From Pseudoalteromonas denitrificans DSM 6059 (lineage in GTDB: Bacteria > Pseudomonadota > Gammaproteobacteria > Enterobacterales > Alteromonadaceae): a stretch of 64,000 nt of DNA. The DNA lies in NCBI RefSeq assembly GCF_900112265.1, contig NZ_FOLO01000025.1:1-64000 (forward strand). Direction: 5' to 3'. This document shows positions 17,622 through 27,212 of this stretch, piece by piece. Made by a program: the position numbers and the translations under genes. Numbering within the stretch: the stretch's first letter is position 1; each line of letters opens with the position of its first letter. The notes under the pieces were generated by a model. It did not search any database. It was not told the DNA's origin and saw only the letters and a program-made list of their open reading frames with translations.

Positions 17622-20324
17622 ATGGATTTACAAGGTATAAAACAACTGATTGATAAACTTAATACCCATACAGCAGTCGCCCTTGAAGCCGCAGCTGGTT
17701 TTGCTGCAAGCAGAAGCCATTTTGAAGTATTACCTGAGCATTTATTAATTAAATTGATGGAAGAAGGTGAAAATGGTGATATTGAACAAATTTTCCATTT
17801 TTTTCAGATTGATCAAGATGCAGTATGGCATCAAGTACTTGACTATTTGAATAAACAACCTTCAGGAAGTCAAAGTAAACCTGTGTTTTCAAGACGTTTA
17901 TATGAATGGTTAGAAAAATCTTGGCTTTGTGCCAATATGCATCACCAAGGAGATTGGATCACAGGTGCTGCACTTGTTGATTCATTGCAAGAGTTATTGC
18001 CTTTTAGTCAGGCTCTTGGGCTCGCAGGATTATTTGATAAATTAGATGTCAATTTTTTAAGACAAAACCTAAACAAAATTTGTGCTAAATCTTGCGAACG
18101 TCACAGTGTTAAACAGACACAAGTAAACGCAAATACAACATCTGAAACGACTCAGACAAGTCAAGCCCTGAGAGATTATTGTGAAGACTTAACAAACAAA
18201 GCGCAGCAAGGGGAAATAGATCCTGTTTTAGGCCGAAATGACGAAATTAGAATGATGATAGATGTTTTGTGTCGCCGCAGAAAGAATAACCCTATTTTAG
18301 TCGGCGATCCGGGGGTGGGTAAAACTGCAGTTGTCGAAGGTTTGGCACAACGTATTATTGATGCTCAGGTACCTGATGAGCTAAAAGGCGTAAAATTACT
18401 GACTTTAGATATGGGCCTATTACAAGCTGGAGCAGGGGTTAAAGGTGAGTTTGAACGTCGGTTAAAGCAAGTCATTGATGAAATTAAGTCATCTGCTACG
18501 CCAATCATCATGTTTATTGATGAAGCACATACATTAATTGGTGCTGGCGGTGATGCGGGCATGAGTGATGCCGCTAATTTATTAAAGCCTGCATTAGCCC
18601 GAGGGGAATTAAGAACGGTTGCGGCGACGACTTGGAGTGAATATAAAAAATATTTTGAAAGAGATGCCGCACTAGAGCGTCGCTTTCAATTAATTAAAAT
18701 AGATGAACCAAGTGAGCAAGCTGCAAAGTTAATGTTAACTGGGCTTAAAGCTAAATATCAGCAACATCATAATATTCAAATCACAGATGCGGCAATAGAA
18801 GCTGCTGTGACATTATCGTCTCGTTATATCACTGGAAGACAACTCCCCGATAAAGCAATTGATGTACTCGATACTGCCGCGGCGAGAGTAAGAATGTCAA
18901 GTGCGACTATTCCTGCCGCTATTGAAAGTGAAATAGAACATATCGCCTATTTAACAAAAAGATTAGAAAACTTAAGTCAAGAAAAAAGCGAAGGCTTGGC
19001 GATTGAGCAAGACATTATAAATACAATGCAAATTGAATTAAACGAAGCAAAAGCAAGACGGGATAAAATGCAATTGGGCAGGGAAACTCAGCTTGCTACT
19101 TTAACTGAGATTAACGCATTAAAACAAAACCCAAGTGAAAATAATCAGGCATTACTAGAAAAAAGAACCCTGCTAAAACAACAAAATGAAGAGGGCAATA
19201 GTTTATTTTCAGAAGTCGATGCTGATTCAGTTGCCGTGATCATTGCGCAATGGACAGGTATTCCTGTTGGTTCTATGGTCAAAGACGAAATCACAACTTT
19301 GATTAACTTAGAAAATGCTTTAACTGATAAAGTAATAGGTCAAAATGAAGGCATAAACAAAATTGCACAATCCCTGCGAGTAGCAAAAGCAGGAGTCAGT
19401 ACAAATGAAGGACCTTTAGGCGTATTTTTATTGGCAGGTCCATCTGGTGTTGGTAAAACGCAAACTGCAAGAGAGTTGGCAAAAGCTTTGTTTGGTGGCG
19501 ATAAATTTTTAACAACCATCAATATGAGTGAATATCAAGAGTCTCATACTGTGTCACAGTTAAAAGGCTCTCCTCCAGGTTATGTCGGTTTTGGTGAAGG
19601 AGGCGTATTAACTGAAGCTGTAAGACAAAGGCCTTATAGCGTTGTTTTATTAGATGAAGTTGAAAAAGCTCACCCTGATGTGATGAATGTGTTTTATCAG
19701 GTATTTGAACGTGGTTTTATGCGCGATGGTGAAGGGCGTGAAATAGACTTTAGAAATACTGTGATTGTTATGACTTCAAACCTAGGTTCGCAAACACTCA
19801 TTGACTCATGCATGAAACCGATGGCATCTGAAGTAACATTAGATGAAGACAATGGAGAGTTTTCTCAGCAAATTGAACAGCTCAATACATCTGATGAAAC
19901 ACAGTGGCAACGTCCTAAATTATCTGAGTTATTAGAAACAATTAAACCTGAGTTGTTAGCTTATTTTGCGCCCGCATTATTAGCGCGTATGCAAACAATT
20001 GCATTTGTGCCGCTAGATAAAGATGCATTAACAAATATTGTATCGTTAAAGTTAGAAGCCATCGCCACACGTTTAAACTGTAATCACAATATGGCAATGC
20101 GAGTTGATGCCAGTGTTATTTCACACTTGGCCGATAAATGTCAGTTATCTGATAGTGGGGCAAGAATGGTCAATAGCATTATAGAGCAACAAATATTACC
20201 GGGGATCGCAAAGTCAGTGCTTGAATTTATGGCGCAAGAAGACTTACCTGATATGCTCACTTTGTGTCTTGATGATGATAACGAAATTCAAGCTGTGTTT
20301 GCCGATTTAGCTAAAAGTGAGTAG
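17622..20324 (+). CDS. tssH: T6SS AAA+ ATPase TssH (ClpV)
   Basis: 900 residues. It has an N-terminal Clp-type domain (1-160) and two AAA+ modules. Module 1 carries Walker A GDPGVGKT at 228-235 and Walker B IIMFIDEAHT near 293-302. Module 2 carries Walker A GPSGVGKT at 606-613 and Walker B VVLLDEVEKAHPD. A coiled-coil middle region lies near residues 440-525. ClpV disassembles contracted sheaths by binding the TssC N terminus. Context and the N-terminal domain separate it from housekeeping ClpB. An AAGGA box precedes the ATG. Confidence 0.96.
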   Translation: MDLQGIKQLIDKLNTHTAVALEAAAGFAASRSHFEVLPEHLLIKLMEEGENGDIEQIFHFFQIDQDAVWHQVLDYLNKQPSGSQSKPVFSRRLYEWLEKSWLCANMHHQGDWITGAALVDSLQELLPFSQALGLAGLFDKLDVNFLRQNLNKICAKSCERHSVKQTQVNANTTSETTQTSQALRDYCEDLTNKAQQGEIDPVLGRNDEIRMMIDVLCRRRKNNPILVGDPGVGKTAVVEGLAQRIIDAQVPDELKGVKLLTLDMGLLQAGAGVKGEFERRLKQVIDEIKSSATPIIMFIDEAHTLIGAGGDAGMSDAANLLKPALARGELRTVAATTWSEYKKYFERDAALERRFQLIKIDEPSEQAAKLMLTGLKAKYQQHHNIQITDAAIEAAVTLSSRYITGRQLPDKAIDVLDTAAARVRMSSATIPAAIESEIEHIAYLTKRLENLSQEKSEGLAIEQDIINTMQIELNEAKARRDKMQLGRETQLATLTEINALKQNPSENNQALLEKRTLLKQQNEEGNSLFSEVDADSVAVIIAQWTGIPVGSMVKDEITTLINLENALTDKVIGQNEGINKIAQSLRVAKAGVSTNEGPLGVFLLAGPSGVGKTQTARELAKALFGGDKFLTTINMSEYQESHTVSQLKGSPPGYVGFGEGGVLTEAVRQRPYSVVLLDEVEKAHPDVMNVFYQVFERGFMRDGEGREIDFRNTVIVMTSNLGSQTLIDSCMKPMASEVTLDEDNGEFSQQIEQLNTSDETQWQRPKLSELLETIKPELLAYFAPALLARMQTIAFVPLDKDALTNIVSLKLEAIATRLNCNHNMAMRVDASVISHLADKCQLSDSGARMVNSIIEQQILPGIAKSVLEFMAQEDLPDMLTLCLDDDNEIQAVFADLAKSE

Positions 20325-20335
20325 GGGAGAATAAA

Positions 20336-22366
20336 ATGTCTGCGGATGATTATTTAGCAATGCATAAAGCCAATTCAAGTCACTTTTCTCTTGATATATC
20401 GGGTATACCGGACGGTTTGTTAAATGTTATTGGTTTTAATTCTCAAAATGATAATTTATGTGATGATTATCAATTTGAAATTAATATCGTAAGTAGTGCT
20501 CAGATTGAGCCTGAAATGGTGCTCAATAAAGCAATGAGTCTCAATTTAGCCTGGTCTATGAGCAATCGAAAAATATCGGGCTTAGTATCGGGTTATACCG
20601 CAAGAGGGCAAGATAGTAACGGTTATCATTATATTTTAATGTTAAATTCATATTTTTGGCGTTTAAAAAAATATCGTTCAAACCGTGTTTTTACCAATCA
20701 AAGTGCATCACAAATTATCAATGCTGTATTTAATAATGCGCAATACCCGATGGCAAAGTTATCACTGAGCATTGCAGATTTCAACATAGATATGATAGTG
20801 CAATATGATGAAACTGATTATGAATTTATTACCCGTTTTATGCGTAAATACGGTTTTGTTTATGGCTATATTGAAAATGATTTAGAACCTGAAGTTCTGC
20901 ATATTTGTGATTCTAGTGAAACTTTAGCAGGTAAATCTGAACAGGTATCATTGGGATATAAAGCGCCTACAGGCAATGTTAGAAATAGTGAGTCTATTTT
21001 TGCATTCAGTCGACAAGCAGTCTTAACAACAAATGACTTTGTATATGATGACTATAACTATGAGTCAGTGCAAAACTTACACAGCGAAACAAATAATCTA
21101 GCCCAACAAATAGGTTTTGGCACAAGTAACCATTGGGGAGAAAACTATAAAGATACAGATCAGGGGGAGGAACTTGCATTAATACGACAGCAATCACATG
21201 ATTGTGCACGTGATATTATTATTATCGACACTGATTGTCGGGCAATACGCCCAGGCATGACGATTAATGTAACTGATCATACTGATTATGACGGAAAATA
21301 TCTGGTTATTAAGGTTCATCATTTAGCTAATCAAGGGCAAGGTGTTGAATATGGCATGGCCGTTAAAGGATTGACTTATAAAAATCAGGTGACCCTATTG
21401 CCTGCTAGCATCACCTATAAAGCCCCACTACTCAAAAACAAACGTGTTTTTGCCACATTTAATGCCACAATAGCACAAGGTGTTGATGATAAAGGTGAAT
21501 ATCAAGTGAACTTGCCTTTTAACCAAAATGGTTTAGGAGAGCCCAGCAAGCAAACGCGACTTTTACAACCTTATGGTGGTGCTGGGCATGGCATGCATTT
21601 TCCCTATGAAGCAGGCACTGAGGTTTTGGTTTGTGGTGAAAATGGAGACTTGGACAGGCCTGTTATTTTAGGTGCTTTATATAATGCTAATGCACCAAGT
21701 CCTGTTAATGCTAATAATGCGCATGAAAACAAGTTAGTGACCCGTTCCGGCAATACTTTGCTTATGGATGATAAACAAGGTGAAGAAAAAATATCTTTAG
21801 GCACTCTTGATGATAACAATGCGCTTATTTTAGATGCCACTCACAACCAACACAGTGCAACATTGCAGTCTGTTGAGGGTGAAATGTTTATTTCAGCTAA
21901 AAATGCAATACAACTGGTATCACAAAAAGATGTCAATATTACTGCCAAAGGCGATTTAAATACTTTGGCGGAAAACAGCATTAATGTACAAACCACAGAA
22001 GGAGATATTAGTTTTACTTCGGCAAGTGACTTACATGCAAATGCACAAAGTAATATTCGTTTACAAGCATTAGACGGAAGCACAGAAATACAGGCGGTTG
22101 ATGCAATAAAACTTCAAGCTGGACAAGATGTGTCTTTATATGTTGAGCAAGGCAATTTAGAAATGCAAGCACCTGAAGGTGATATTAATATACAAGCAAA
22201 TGCAAATCTGACAATAAAAGGCAATGGCAATGGTGCCATTGAGATCAGCCAGTCTGGAGCCTCAATTGTATTAGATGCAGGTGGCAATTTAACGATAGAT
22301 GCAAATAATATCTCACTCAGTGCAGGGAATATTGTTATTAAAGGCAATGCAATCAGTAATAATTAA
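20336..22366 (+). CDS. vgrG: VgrG-family T6SS spike protein (TssI)
   Basis: 676 residues, complete. The gp27-like head includes QYDETDYEFITRFMRKYGF at about residues 156-174. The gp5-like OB part begins near residue 380, with HFPYEAGTEVLV and DRPVILGALYN near residues 420-450. From about residue 480 to the end the chain is made of short beta-helix repeats with no recognisable toxin domain, so cargo is probably carried non-covalently through the genes downstream. It starts 11 bp after tssH. The head differs clearly from that of the leftward VgrG at 1-2084. Confidence 0.96.
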   Translation: MSADDYLAMHKANSSHFSLDISGIPDGLLNVIGFNSQNDNLCDDYQFEINIVSSAQIEPEMVLNKAMSLNLAWSMSNRKISGLVSGYTARGQDSNGYHYILMLNSYFWRLKKYRSNRVFTNQSASQIINAVFNNAQYPMAKLSLSIADFNIDMIVQYDETDYEFITRFMRKYGFVYGYIENDLEPEVLHICDSSETLAGKSEQVSLGYKAPTGNVRNSESIFAFSRQAVLTTNDFVYDDYNYESVQNLHSETNNLAQQIGFGTSNHWGENYKDTDQGEELALIRQQSHDCARDIIIIDTDCRAIRPGMTINVTDHTDYDGKYLVIKVHHLANQGQGVEYGMAVKGLTYKNQVTLLPASITYKAPLLKNKRVFATFNATIAQGVDDKGEYQVNLPFNQNGLGEPSKQTRLLQPYGGAGHGMHFPYEAGTEVLVCGENGDLDRPVILGALYNANAPSPVNANNAHENKLVTRSGNTLLMDDKQGEEKISLGTLDDNNALILDATHNQHSATLQSVEGEMFISAKNAIQLVSQKDVNITAKGDLNTLAENSINVQTTEGDISFTSASDLHANAQSNIRLQALDGSTEIQAVDAIKLQAGQDVSLYVEQGNLEMQAPEGDINIQANANLTIKGNGNGAIEISQSGASIVLDAGGNLTIDANNISLSAGNIVIKGNAISNN

Positions 22367-22380
22367 TTATGGAACATAAA

Positions 22381-22806
22381 ATGACAGATTCAGTAACGCA
22401 ATTAATCCCTCAAACAAATGCTAAATTTTCAACTGTCGCTGCAGTGAATGAGTTGGGTATGATCACACATGTATATTGGCCTGATATTAATAATCAAGTA
22501 GCGATATATGGACAGTCAAACGCGATTAGTCGTTGCCAGCCAGGAGATGAAGTTTTATTACAACATACTAGCTCTGGTTTTATTGTGAGTGCTGTTTTAA
22601 TTAAACAAAATCAGGTTCCCGCTGCTGATATTCGCGATAATAATGGTCATATTGAATTAACTGCACAGCAAAGTATTACGTTAAAAACAGCAAAAGGCAC
22701 GATAGAAGTGGATGCGCAAGGAAGCATTACGCTTGAAGGACAAGAGATCAATGCACACAGTAAACAAGATTTTAATTTAGCAGGTTGGCCCATTAGGCTC
22801 AATTAA
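22381..22806 (+). CDS. Small VgrG-companion protein, DUF6484-like with beta-helix tail
   Basis: 141 residues from the ATG preceded by GGA at a suitable distance; an ATG 12 bp upstream has no ribosome-binding site. The first 75 residues look like a small OB-like beta domain, with phrasing such as CQPGDEVLLQ and GFIVSAVL reminiscent of DUF6484. The rest repeats the VgrG tip pattern (ITLKTAKGTIEV, SITLEGQEI). It lies 14 bp after vgrG and may assemble on the VgrG tip or act as an effector adaptor. The family name is from memory and tentative. Confidence 0.65.
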   Translation: MTDSVTQLIPQTNAKFSTVAAVNELGMITHVYWPDINNQVAIYGQSNAISRCQPGDEVLLQHTSSGFIVSAVLIKQNQVPAADIRDNNGHIELTAQQSITLKTAKGTIEVDAQGSITLEGQEINAHSKQDFNLAGWPIRLN

Positions 22807-22815
22807 GGAATTAAT

Positions 22816-23976
22816 GTGAAGGTTGCAAAGTTATCTCTACATCAAAAAAGAATCAAAACATTAACTAAAAATTATCGTAATTTACACAGCGAAGGTGTAT
22901 TTGAAAGCAATAGATTACAGGTATTAGAGCAGCAATTATTGAATCATTTATATGCATTAAGTGATATAAAAATTGATATTGAAACTGATATTGAAGGTAA
23001 CGATTTATTGCCTGAAAATGCACTAATAGCAGCAATATATAATGTGGCTGAGCCTTGGGATTATGTATTAACCTTGCTAGAAAGTGATAAAACGACTGCC
23101 GACACATTAATGCCTTTTGTTAGCATGTTTTTAGCTGATAAACCGGTACAATTACTGGAGAACCTAGAATATGTACGCTTTAAACCTTGTGAGCGAATAC
23201 AATTAGTACAACATTGTTTGAATACACAAATGCAATGTGATTTAAAAGCATTCAGACAAAGTGCACTGGTTGGAAACTTTAAACCAGATGCAGCAACCGC
23301 AAGCATATTATTTGGTCAGGCTAATTTAGGCCAAAGCGAGCTACAAAATGGGTATGCCCATAGTGATATTAATATTGCAAAAGCAGCATTGGTAATGGGA
23401 TTTGTAAAACAAGTTCAAGGTTGGCAAAAAGGCTTTTTTCAACGTTTTGTTAAATGCGATAAAGCAGACGATAAAGCAGAGTTATTGTGCCTTGCAGGAT
23501 TGTCTTATAATCCTGACTGGCATGAAGCCTGTAAAACTTTTTGTATCAATCATCCGCAGTATTGCACTTATGTTTTAAGTCATTATCAAGATAAACAACA
23601 GCTCAAGTTGATAATTGAATTAATGGCGCAAGAAACAACAGCAAAATATGCATATCAAGCTTGGTTAAATATTACGGCTAAAACCTTATATATGACTAAA
23701 GCATCATTACCTAATTGTAATCAAGCTGAATTATTTAGACGAGAGTTATTACAACAAGCAGGTTCTCATATGATATTTGGCAGAACATATTTAGCACACA
23801 GTGCTGCCAGACAACTAGTTGGTTTAGCGGGTGTATTTGTACAAAGAGCACAAATTATTTCAAGGCCAATAGAATTTGCAGTTAGATTATTTAATTTATC
23901 TTTTAGTGATAAGCAATGGCAAATAATAAACAAAAAAATAAAAATTGAACAAGAGAATATAAACCGTGTTGCATAA
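22816..23976 (+). CDS. TIGR02270-like T6SS-associated protein
   Basis: 386 residues, predicted helical, with blocks that look HEAT-like (for example IAKAALVMGFVKQVQGW, KAELLCLAGLSYN). Proteins of the TIGR02270 family are found between vgrG and DUF2169 genes in many T6SS clusters, and the position and size fit. The molecular role is unknown; a scaffold or adaptor in effector loading is the usual inference. It overlaps the next gene by 11 bp. Confidence 0.65.
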   Translation: MKVAKLSLHQKRIKTLTKNYRNLHSEGVFESNRLQVLEQQLLNHLYALSDIKIDIETDIEGNDLLPENALIAAIYNVAEPWDYVLTLLESDKTTADTLMPFVSMFLADKPVQLLENLEYVRFKPCERIQLVQHCLNTQMQCDLKAFRQSALVGNFKPDAATASILFGQANLGQSELQNGYAHSDINIAKAALVMGFVKQVQGWQKGFFQRFVKCDKADDKAELLCLAGLSYNPDWHEACKTFCINHPQYCTYVLSHYQDKQQLKLIIELMAQETTAKYAYQAWLNITAKTLYMTKASLPNCNQAELFRRELLQQAGSHMIFGRTYLAHSAARQLVGLAGVFVQRAQIISRPIEFAVRLFNLSFSDKQWQIINKKIKIEQENINRVA

Positions 23977-25039
23977 TACTTCATCTTGGCAAGCAGATTT
24001 TACGACTGGATTTTCAAAAACGGCTGATGAAATAATTAGCATCATAGTTAAACAAAGTTTTGAGTTTGATGATCAAGGCAATGTATTTGAAAAACAGCCT
24101 TGTGACGCTATTATCTCGAGTGATGAACATCATGGAGATCCCCATAAAACGAGTTTAAAAGCAGCGAATGAATTAGTGCCATTTAAAAGAGGATTTGAAT
24201 TTTATGGTAATTTTAGTGCTTATCCACCTAAAGGCATTTCGGCAAGAGTGGTCGAAGTAACTTGTAAATTGATAACGCACAATCAAAAAAAACCTGAAAT
24301 TGAAAAAATACTACGAATTACAGGCCAGAGAAATTGGAAAAAAAGTTTATTAGGCACGGTGGCATCTGATCCACAAATATTATCAAATACACAAATAAAT
24401 TACGAAAATGCATTTGGTGGTATAAATCAGTTAAAGCCTGAGCAAGTATATGGCAGTAATCCGGTTGGGCGGGGTTATAAATTAAAATCAAAAAATGCAA
24501 AATTGCAACAATTACCCACAATTGAACTTGCCAGTTATTTTATCAAACGCCCTGGAAAAGAAGTCCCAACAGGTGGTTTTGGTGCCATTCCCTTATTTTG
24601 GTCACCTAGATCAGATAATATTCCTGATATAGCTCAACCCCAATTAATGGCTGGAAAGTTTCCTTATAAAACACCTCTTCCAGATGATTTTTATAATACG
24701 GCACCGCAAGATCAACAAACGGATATTCTCTTTAGTGAAGGTTGCTTTTTTACTATGAGTGGCTTGTTGCCCAATCTTGACTATCGCCAAGAAGTGAAGA
24801 TTTTACTGCCATTTGACAAACCTGTTTTAAAGCATATCAAAGAAGAAGGCATGAGAGAAAAACTTGATATGCAATGCGATACCTTAGTGATCGAGGGGGA
24901 TGAGCAAAGTTTTAGTTTGATTTGGCGCGCACAGATTAAAAAAAGTGACTGCGGGTTAGCACCACAATTTAGTATTGAAAAAAGGCCAAAAAATAAAGTA
25001 GTTAAAACTAAAGTGCTGCAAACAAAGGATATAACATAA
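23966..25039 (+). CDS. DUF2169-family T6SS effector adaptor
   Basis: 357 residues. The opening with KTADEIISIIVKQSFEFDD and the central NAFGG plus NPVGRGYK segments (residues about 150-170) are DUF2169 hallmarks. Members adapt PAAR-containing effectors to VgrG in several T6SSs. Both flanking genes overlap it by a few bases, so it is part of a tightly coupled cargo operon. Confidence 0.85.
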   Translation: MLHNTSSWQADFTTGFSKTADEIISIIVKQSFEFDDQGNVFEKQPCDAIISSDEHHGDPHKTSLKAANELVPFKRGFEFYGNFSAYPPKGISARVVEVTCKLITHNQKKPEIEKILRITGQRNWKKSLLGTVASDPQILSNTQINYENAFGGINQLKPEQVYGSNPVGRGYKLKSKNAKLQQLPTIELASYFIKRPGKEVPTGGFGAIPLFWSPRSDNIPDIAQPQLMAGKFPYKTPLPDDFYNTAPQDQQTDILFSEGCFFTMSGLLPNLDYRQEVKILLPFDKPVLKHIKEEGMREKLDMQCDTLVIEGDEQSFSLIWRAQIKKSDCGLAPQFSIEKRPKNKVVKTKVLQTKDIT

Positions 25040-26097
25040 TGGAATTACAACCTTTGGGCTTTATAAATGCCACAGGGCAAAGCGGTAAAGCATTTTATGC
25101 TGCGGTTGAAAATAACATGCTGTTTTCGCGTATTGAAACTATGCCTATTTATGGAGATAGTACGCTCAGTAGTGAATATTTAACTGTTAGGCTGCCAGAG
25201 CTTGAAAATATGCCAACACAGCAAGCAATGTCACTAATGTTACATAAGTTTTTACAGCAGACTGATATTAAGCGCCTTAATATAAAAAAATTAATTTTAT
25301 GTTATCCAGAGTCTATTTTTAATAATGATGATATTGCATTATTACAAAGCATAGTGAATGAAAATTTGCAGCAAGAGTCTGAATATAAACAGAGTATTCA
25401 ACAAGTGCACCTGAAACACAATATTAGTGTAGAATTCATGGGTGATCTATCATTTAAAAATATGGCCTTGCTAGAAGTGCCGACCTTAGTGATAGCCTTT
25501 GACAGTTTAGTGTCTTATCAAAGGGCCAGTAAACTTAATAAAACAATGAGTGTACAATTAAAAGACGGACCTTTAGGCGTGATCCCAGGAGAAGGCATTG
25601 CTGCAGTTATTATTAATAATGAAGCCAATAAAAATAACCATATCAATCATGATAAAAGCCAAAACCCAAATAATATTACAATCACAGAATTTGAGGGGGC
25701 ACTGTCACAACAAATCATTGCTGCCAATATTACCAGCGAAGATACTGTATTAGATGCAGGCATTAATTCAATTGAGTGGCAAAAAGAGTGGTATCAAAAT
25801 AGTCAAAGTATTTATAAAAGTAAATCAAATCAAGCCTTACTGCTTTGCCCACAAATATCTACTGTTGTTGGCTACCTAGGGAGAGCTCAATTGTTAACCA
25901 CTTTAAATCTTGCTCTGGCGTATTTACAACAACCTTTAAAACCTATGAAATCGGTTTTCGTAATACTACATAATGTCGAAGATAATATAGAAATCAGGTC
26001 AGAAGAGAATATAAAAAGTAATACTGTACATAACACTAAGCAGATGAAAATAAACAGCAAGTTATTAAAAATTACAAGGACGTTAAATAATGCCTAA
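25039..26097 (+). CDS. Ketosynthase/thiolase-like protein, probably non-catalytic
   Basis: 352 residues. Two parts recall the beta-ketoacyl synthase fold: GEGIAAVII near residue 190 and GYLGRAQLLTTLNLALAY near residues 278-295. Where an active ketosynthase has its nucleophilic Cys, this protein reads IAFDSLVSY with no Cys. The only cysteines I see are in LILCYPE and LLCPQIS, which are not in that context. Degenerate ketosynthase-like proteins accompany DUF2169 and PAAR genes in other T6SS clusters; a structural or chaperone role is inferred. It overlaps the next gene by 8 bp. Confidence 0.65.
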   Translation: MELQPLGFINATGQSGKAFYAAVENNMLFSRIETMPIYGDSTLSSEYLTVRLPELENMPTQQAMSLMLHKFLQQTDIKRLNIKKLILCYPESIFNNDDIALLQSIVNENLQQESEYKQSIQQVHLKHNISVEFMGDLSFKNMALLEVPTLVIAFDSLVSYQRASKLNKTMSVQLKDGPLGVIPGEGIAAVIINNEANKNNHINHDKSQNPNNITITEFEGALSQQIIAANITSEDTVLDAGINSIEWQKEWYQNSQSIYKSKSNQALLLCPQISTVVGYLGRAQLLTTLNLALAYLQQPLKPMKSVFVILHNVEDNIEIRSEENIKSNTVHNTKQMKINSKLLKITRTLNNA

Positions 26098-27211
26098 TTA
26101 TATAAATGGACAAGCGGCAAAACAAAGCCCAGCAGTGCATTATGACATTGATACTTTAACAGCCGACATTCGTTCAAGCGGTAGTCAAACATGGCGACAT
26201 AATAACCCGTGTTTATTACCTTTTAATATGGCAGCAAGAAAAAATAACGCTTTAGGCATGGCTTATAATATTGCGGTATTTCCAGATAAACAAAGTGGAG
26301 AAAATGCCTTTAAAGCCCATATTGGACGACCAAAATATGTGAGTGCGACTTTAGGTGAAATGATTGCAGAATTTATACCTGATTATTTTACGGCACCGCC
26401 AGAATATGATGAAGAAAAAAATCAAGCCATATTACCTTGGCTTGAAGAACAAACCCAAATGGATATGAACAAACCTATTACGAATGGTGATGCATTTTTA
26501 CAATTGGTGTCTGATCATTTAGGCTGGGAAGAAGGCATGATTGAGCCGTTAATAAAAGACAGTGAATCACAAGCACCCAATGTTGCAACCGTTTCAGGAA
26601 ATAACGTATTAATTAATGGTAAAACCGCCGTTCACAGTGACAGTGGCGGTAGCTTACAAACGGTAGATGTGTGTTTAACTACGATTGGTACATCGGTTGT
26701 GCCAATTCCCTATTCTAATGTAGCACGCTCAAGCGATGCTGCCAGTACTGCCAGTTCAGTTAAAATAAATGGTAACCCCGCCTGTAATCTGAGCAGTAAT
26801 TTTTCAAAAAGCACCGGCGATCAGGGGGGCGATAAAAAAGGTGTCGCCAGTGGCACAATTGAAGGAAAGGCGGAGTTTATTCTGGGATCATTTAACGTTT
26901 TAATTGAAGGCAAACCTGCGGTTCGCCAAGGCGATTTAATGATCTCGAACAACAAAAATACGCCACCCGCGCCCTTAAATCAACCCGGTGGGCCAGCCCC
27001 ACAAGGGTTAGAGGTAGAACAAAGAGAGGCGCTTAATGAACAAGGCTCTGATGCAGAGGTAAGCTTAGCAATTGCGAATATTAGTTCCGTTAATGTGTCT
27101 GTCGGACATGTCATAACAAAAAAAGGAGCCGCAACTCAAAAAATAAACCTAGCAAATAAAACTGAGGGTAATGATTCTTCTGCCCGCATTAGTTTTATAA
27201 CGGGAGAATAA
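26090..27211 (+). CDS. PAAR-like (DUF4150) spike protein with extra N-terminal domain
   Basis: 373 residues. Residues about 172-295 form a PAAR-like DUF4150 domain (NNVLINGKTAVHSDSGG, then SSVKINGNPACN, and FNVLIEGKPAVRQGDLM). It sharpens the VgrG tip. Residues 1-160 are extra: a WRHNNP motif, then AVFPDKQSGENAF, then TLGEMIAEFIPDYF. That order resembles the NNPGN-type domains of phage-like peptidoglycan-active proteins, although the usual NNPGN reads NNPCL here. The C-terminal 70 residues are low complexity. It ends 1 bp before the large effector gene, which it probably helps to deliver. Confidence 0.8.
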   Translation: MPNYINGQAAKQSPAVHYDIDTLTADIRSSGSQTWRHNNPCLLPFNMAARKNNALGMAYNIAVFPDKQSGENAFKAHIGRPKYVSATLGEMIAEFIPDYFTAPPEYDEEKNQAILPWLEEQTQMDMNKPITNGDAFLQLVSDHLGWEEGMIEPLIKDSESQAPNVATVSGNNVLINGKTAVHSDSGGSLQTVDVCLTTIGTSVVPIPYSNVARSSDAASTASSVKINGNPACNLSSNFSKSTGDQGGDKKGVASGTIEGKAEFILGSFNVLIEGKPAVRQGDLMISNNKNTPPAPLNQPGGPAPQGLEVEQREALNEQGSDAEVSLAIANISSVNVSVGHVITKKGAATQKINLANKTEGNDSSARISFITGE

Positions 27212-27212
27212 T

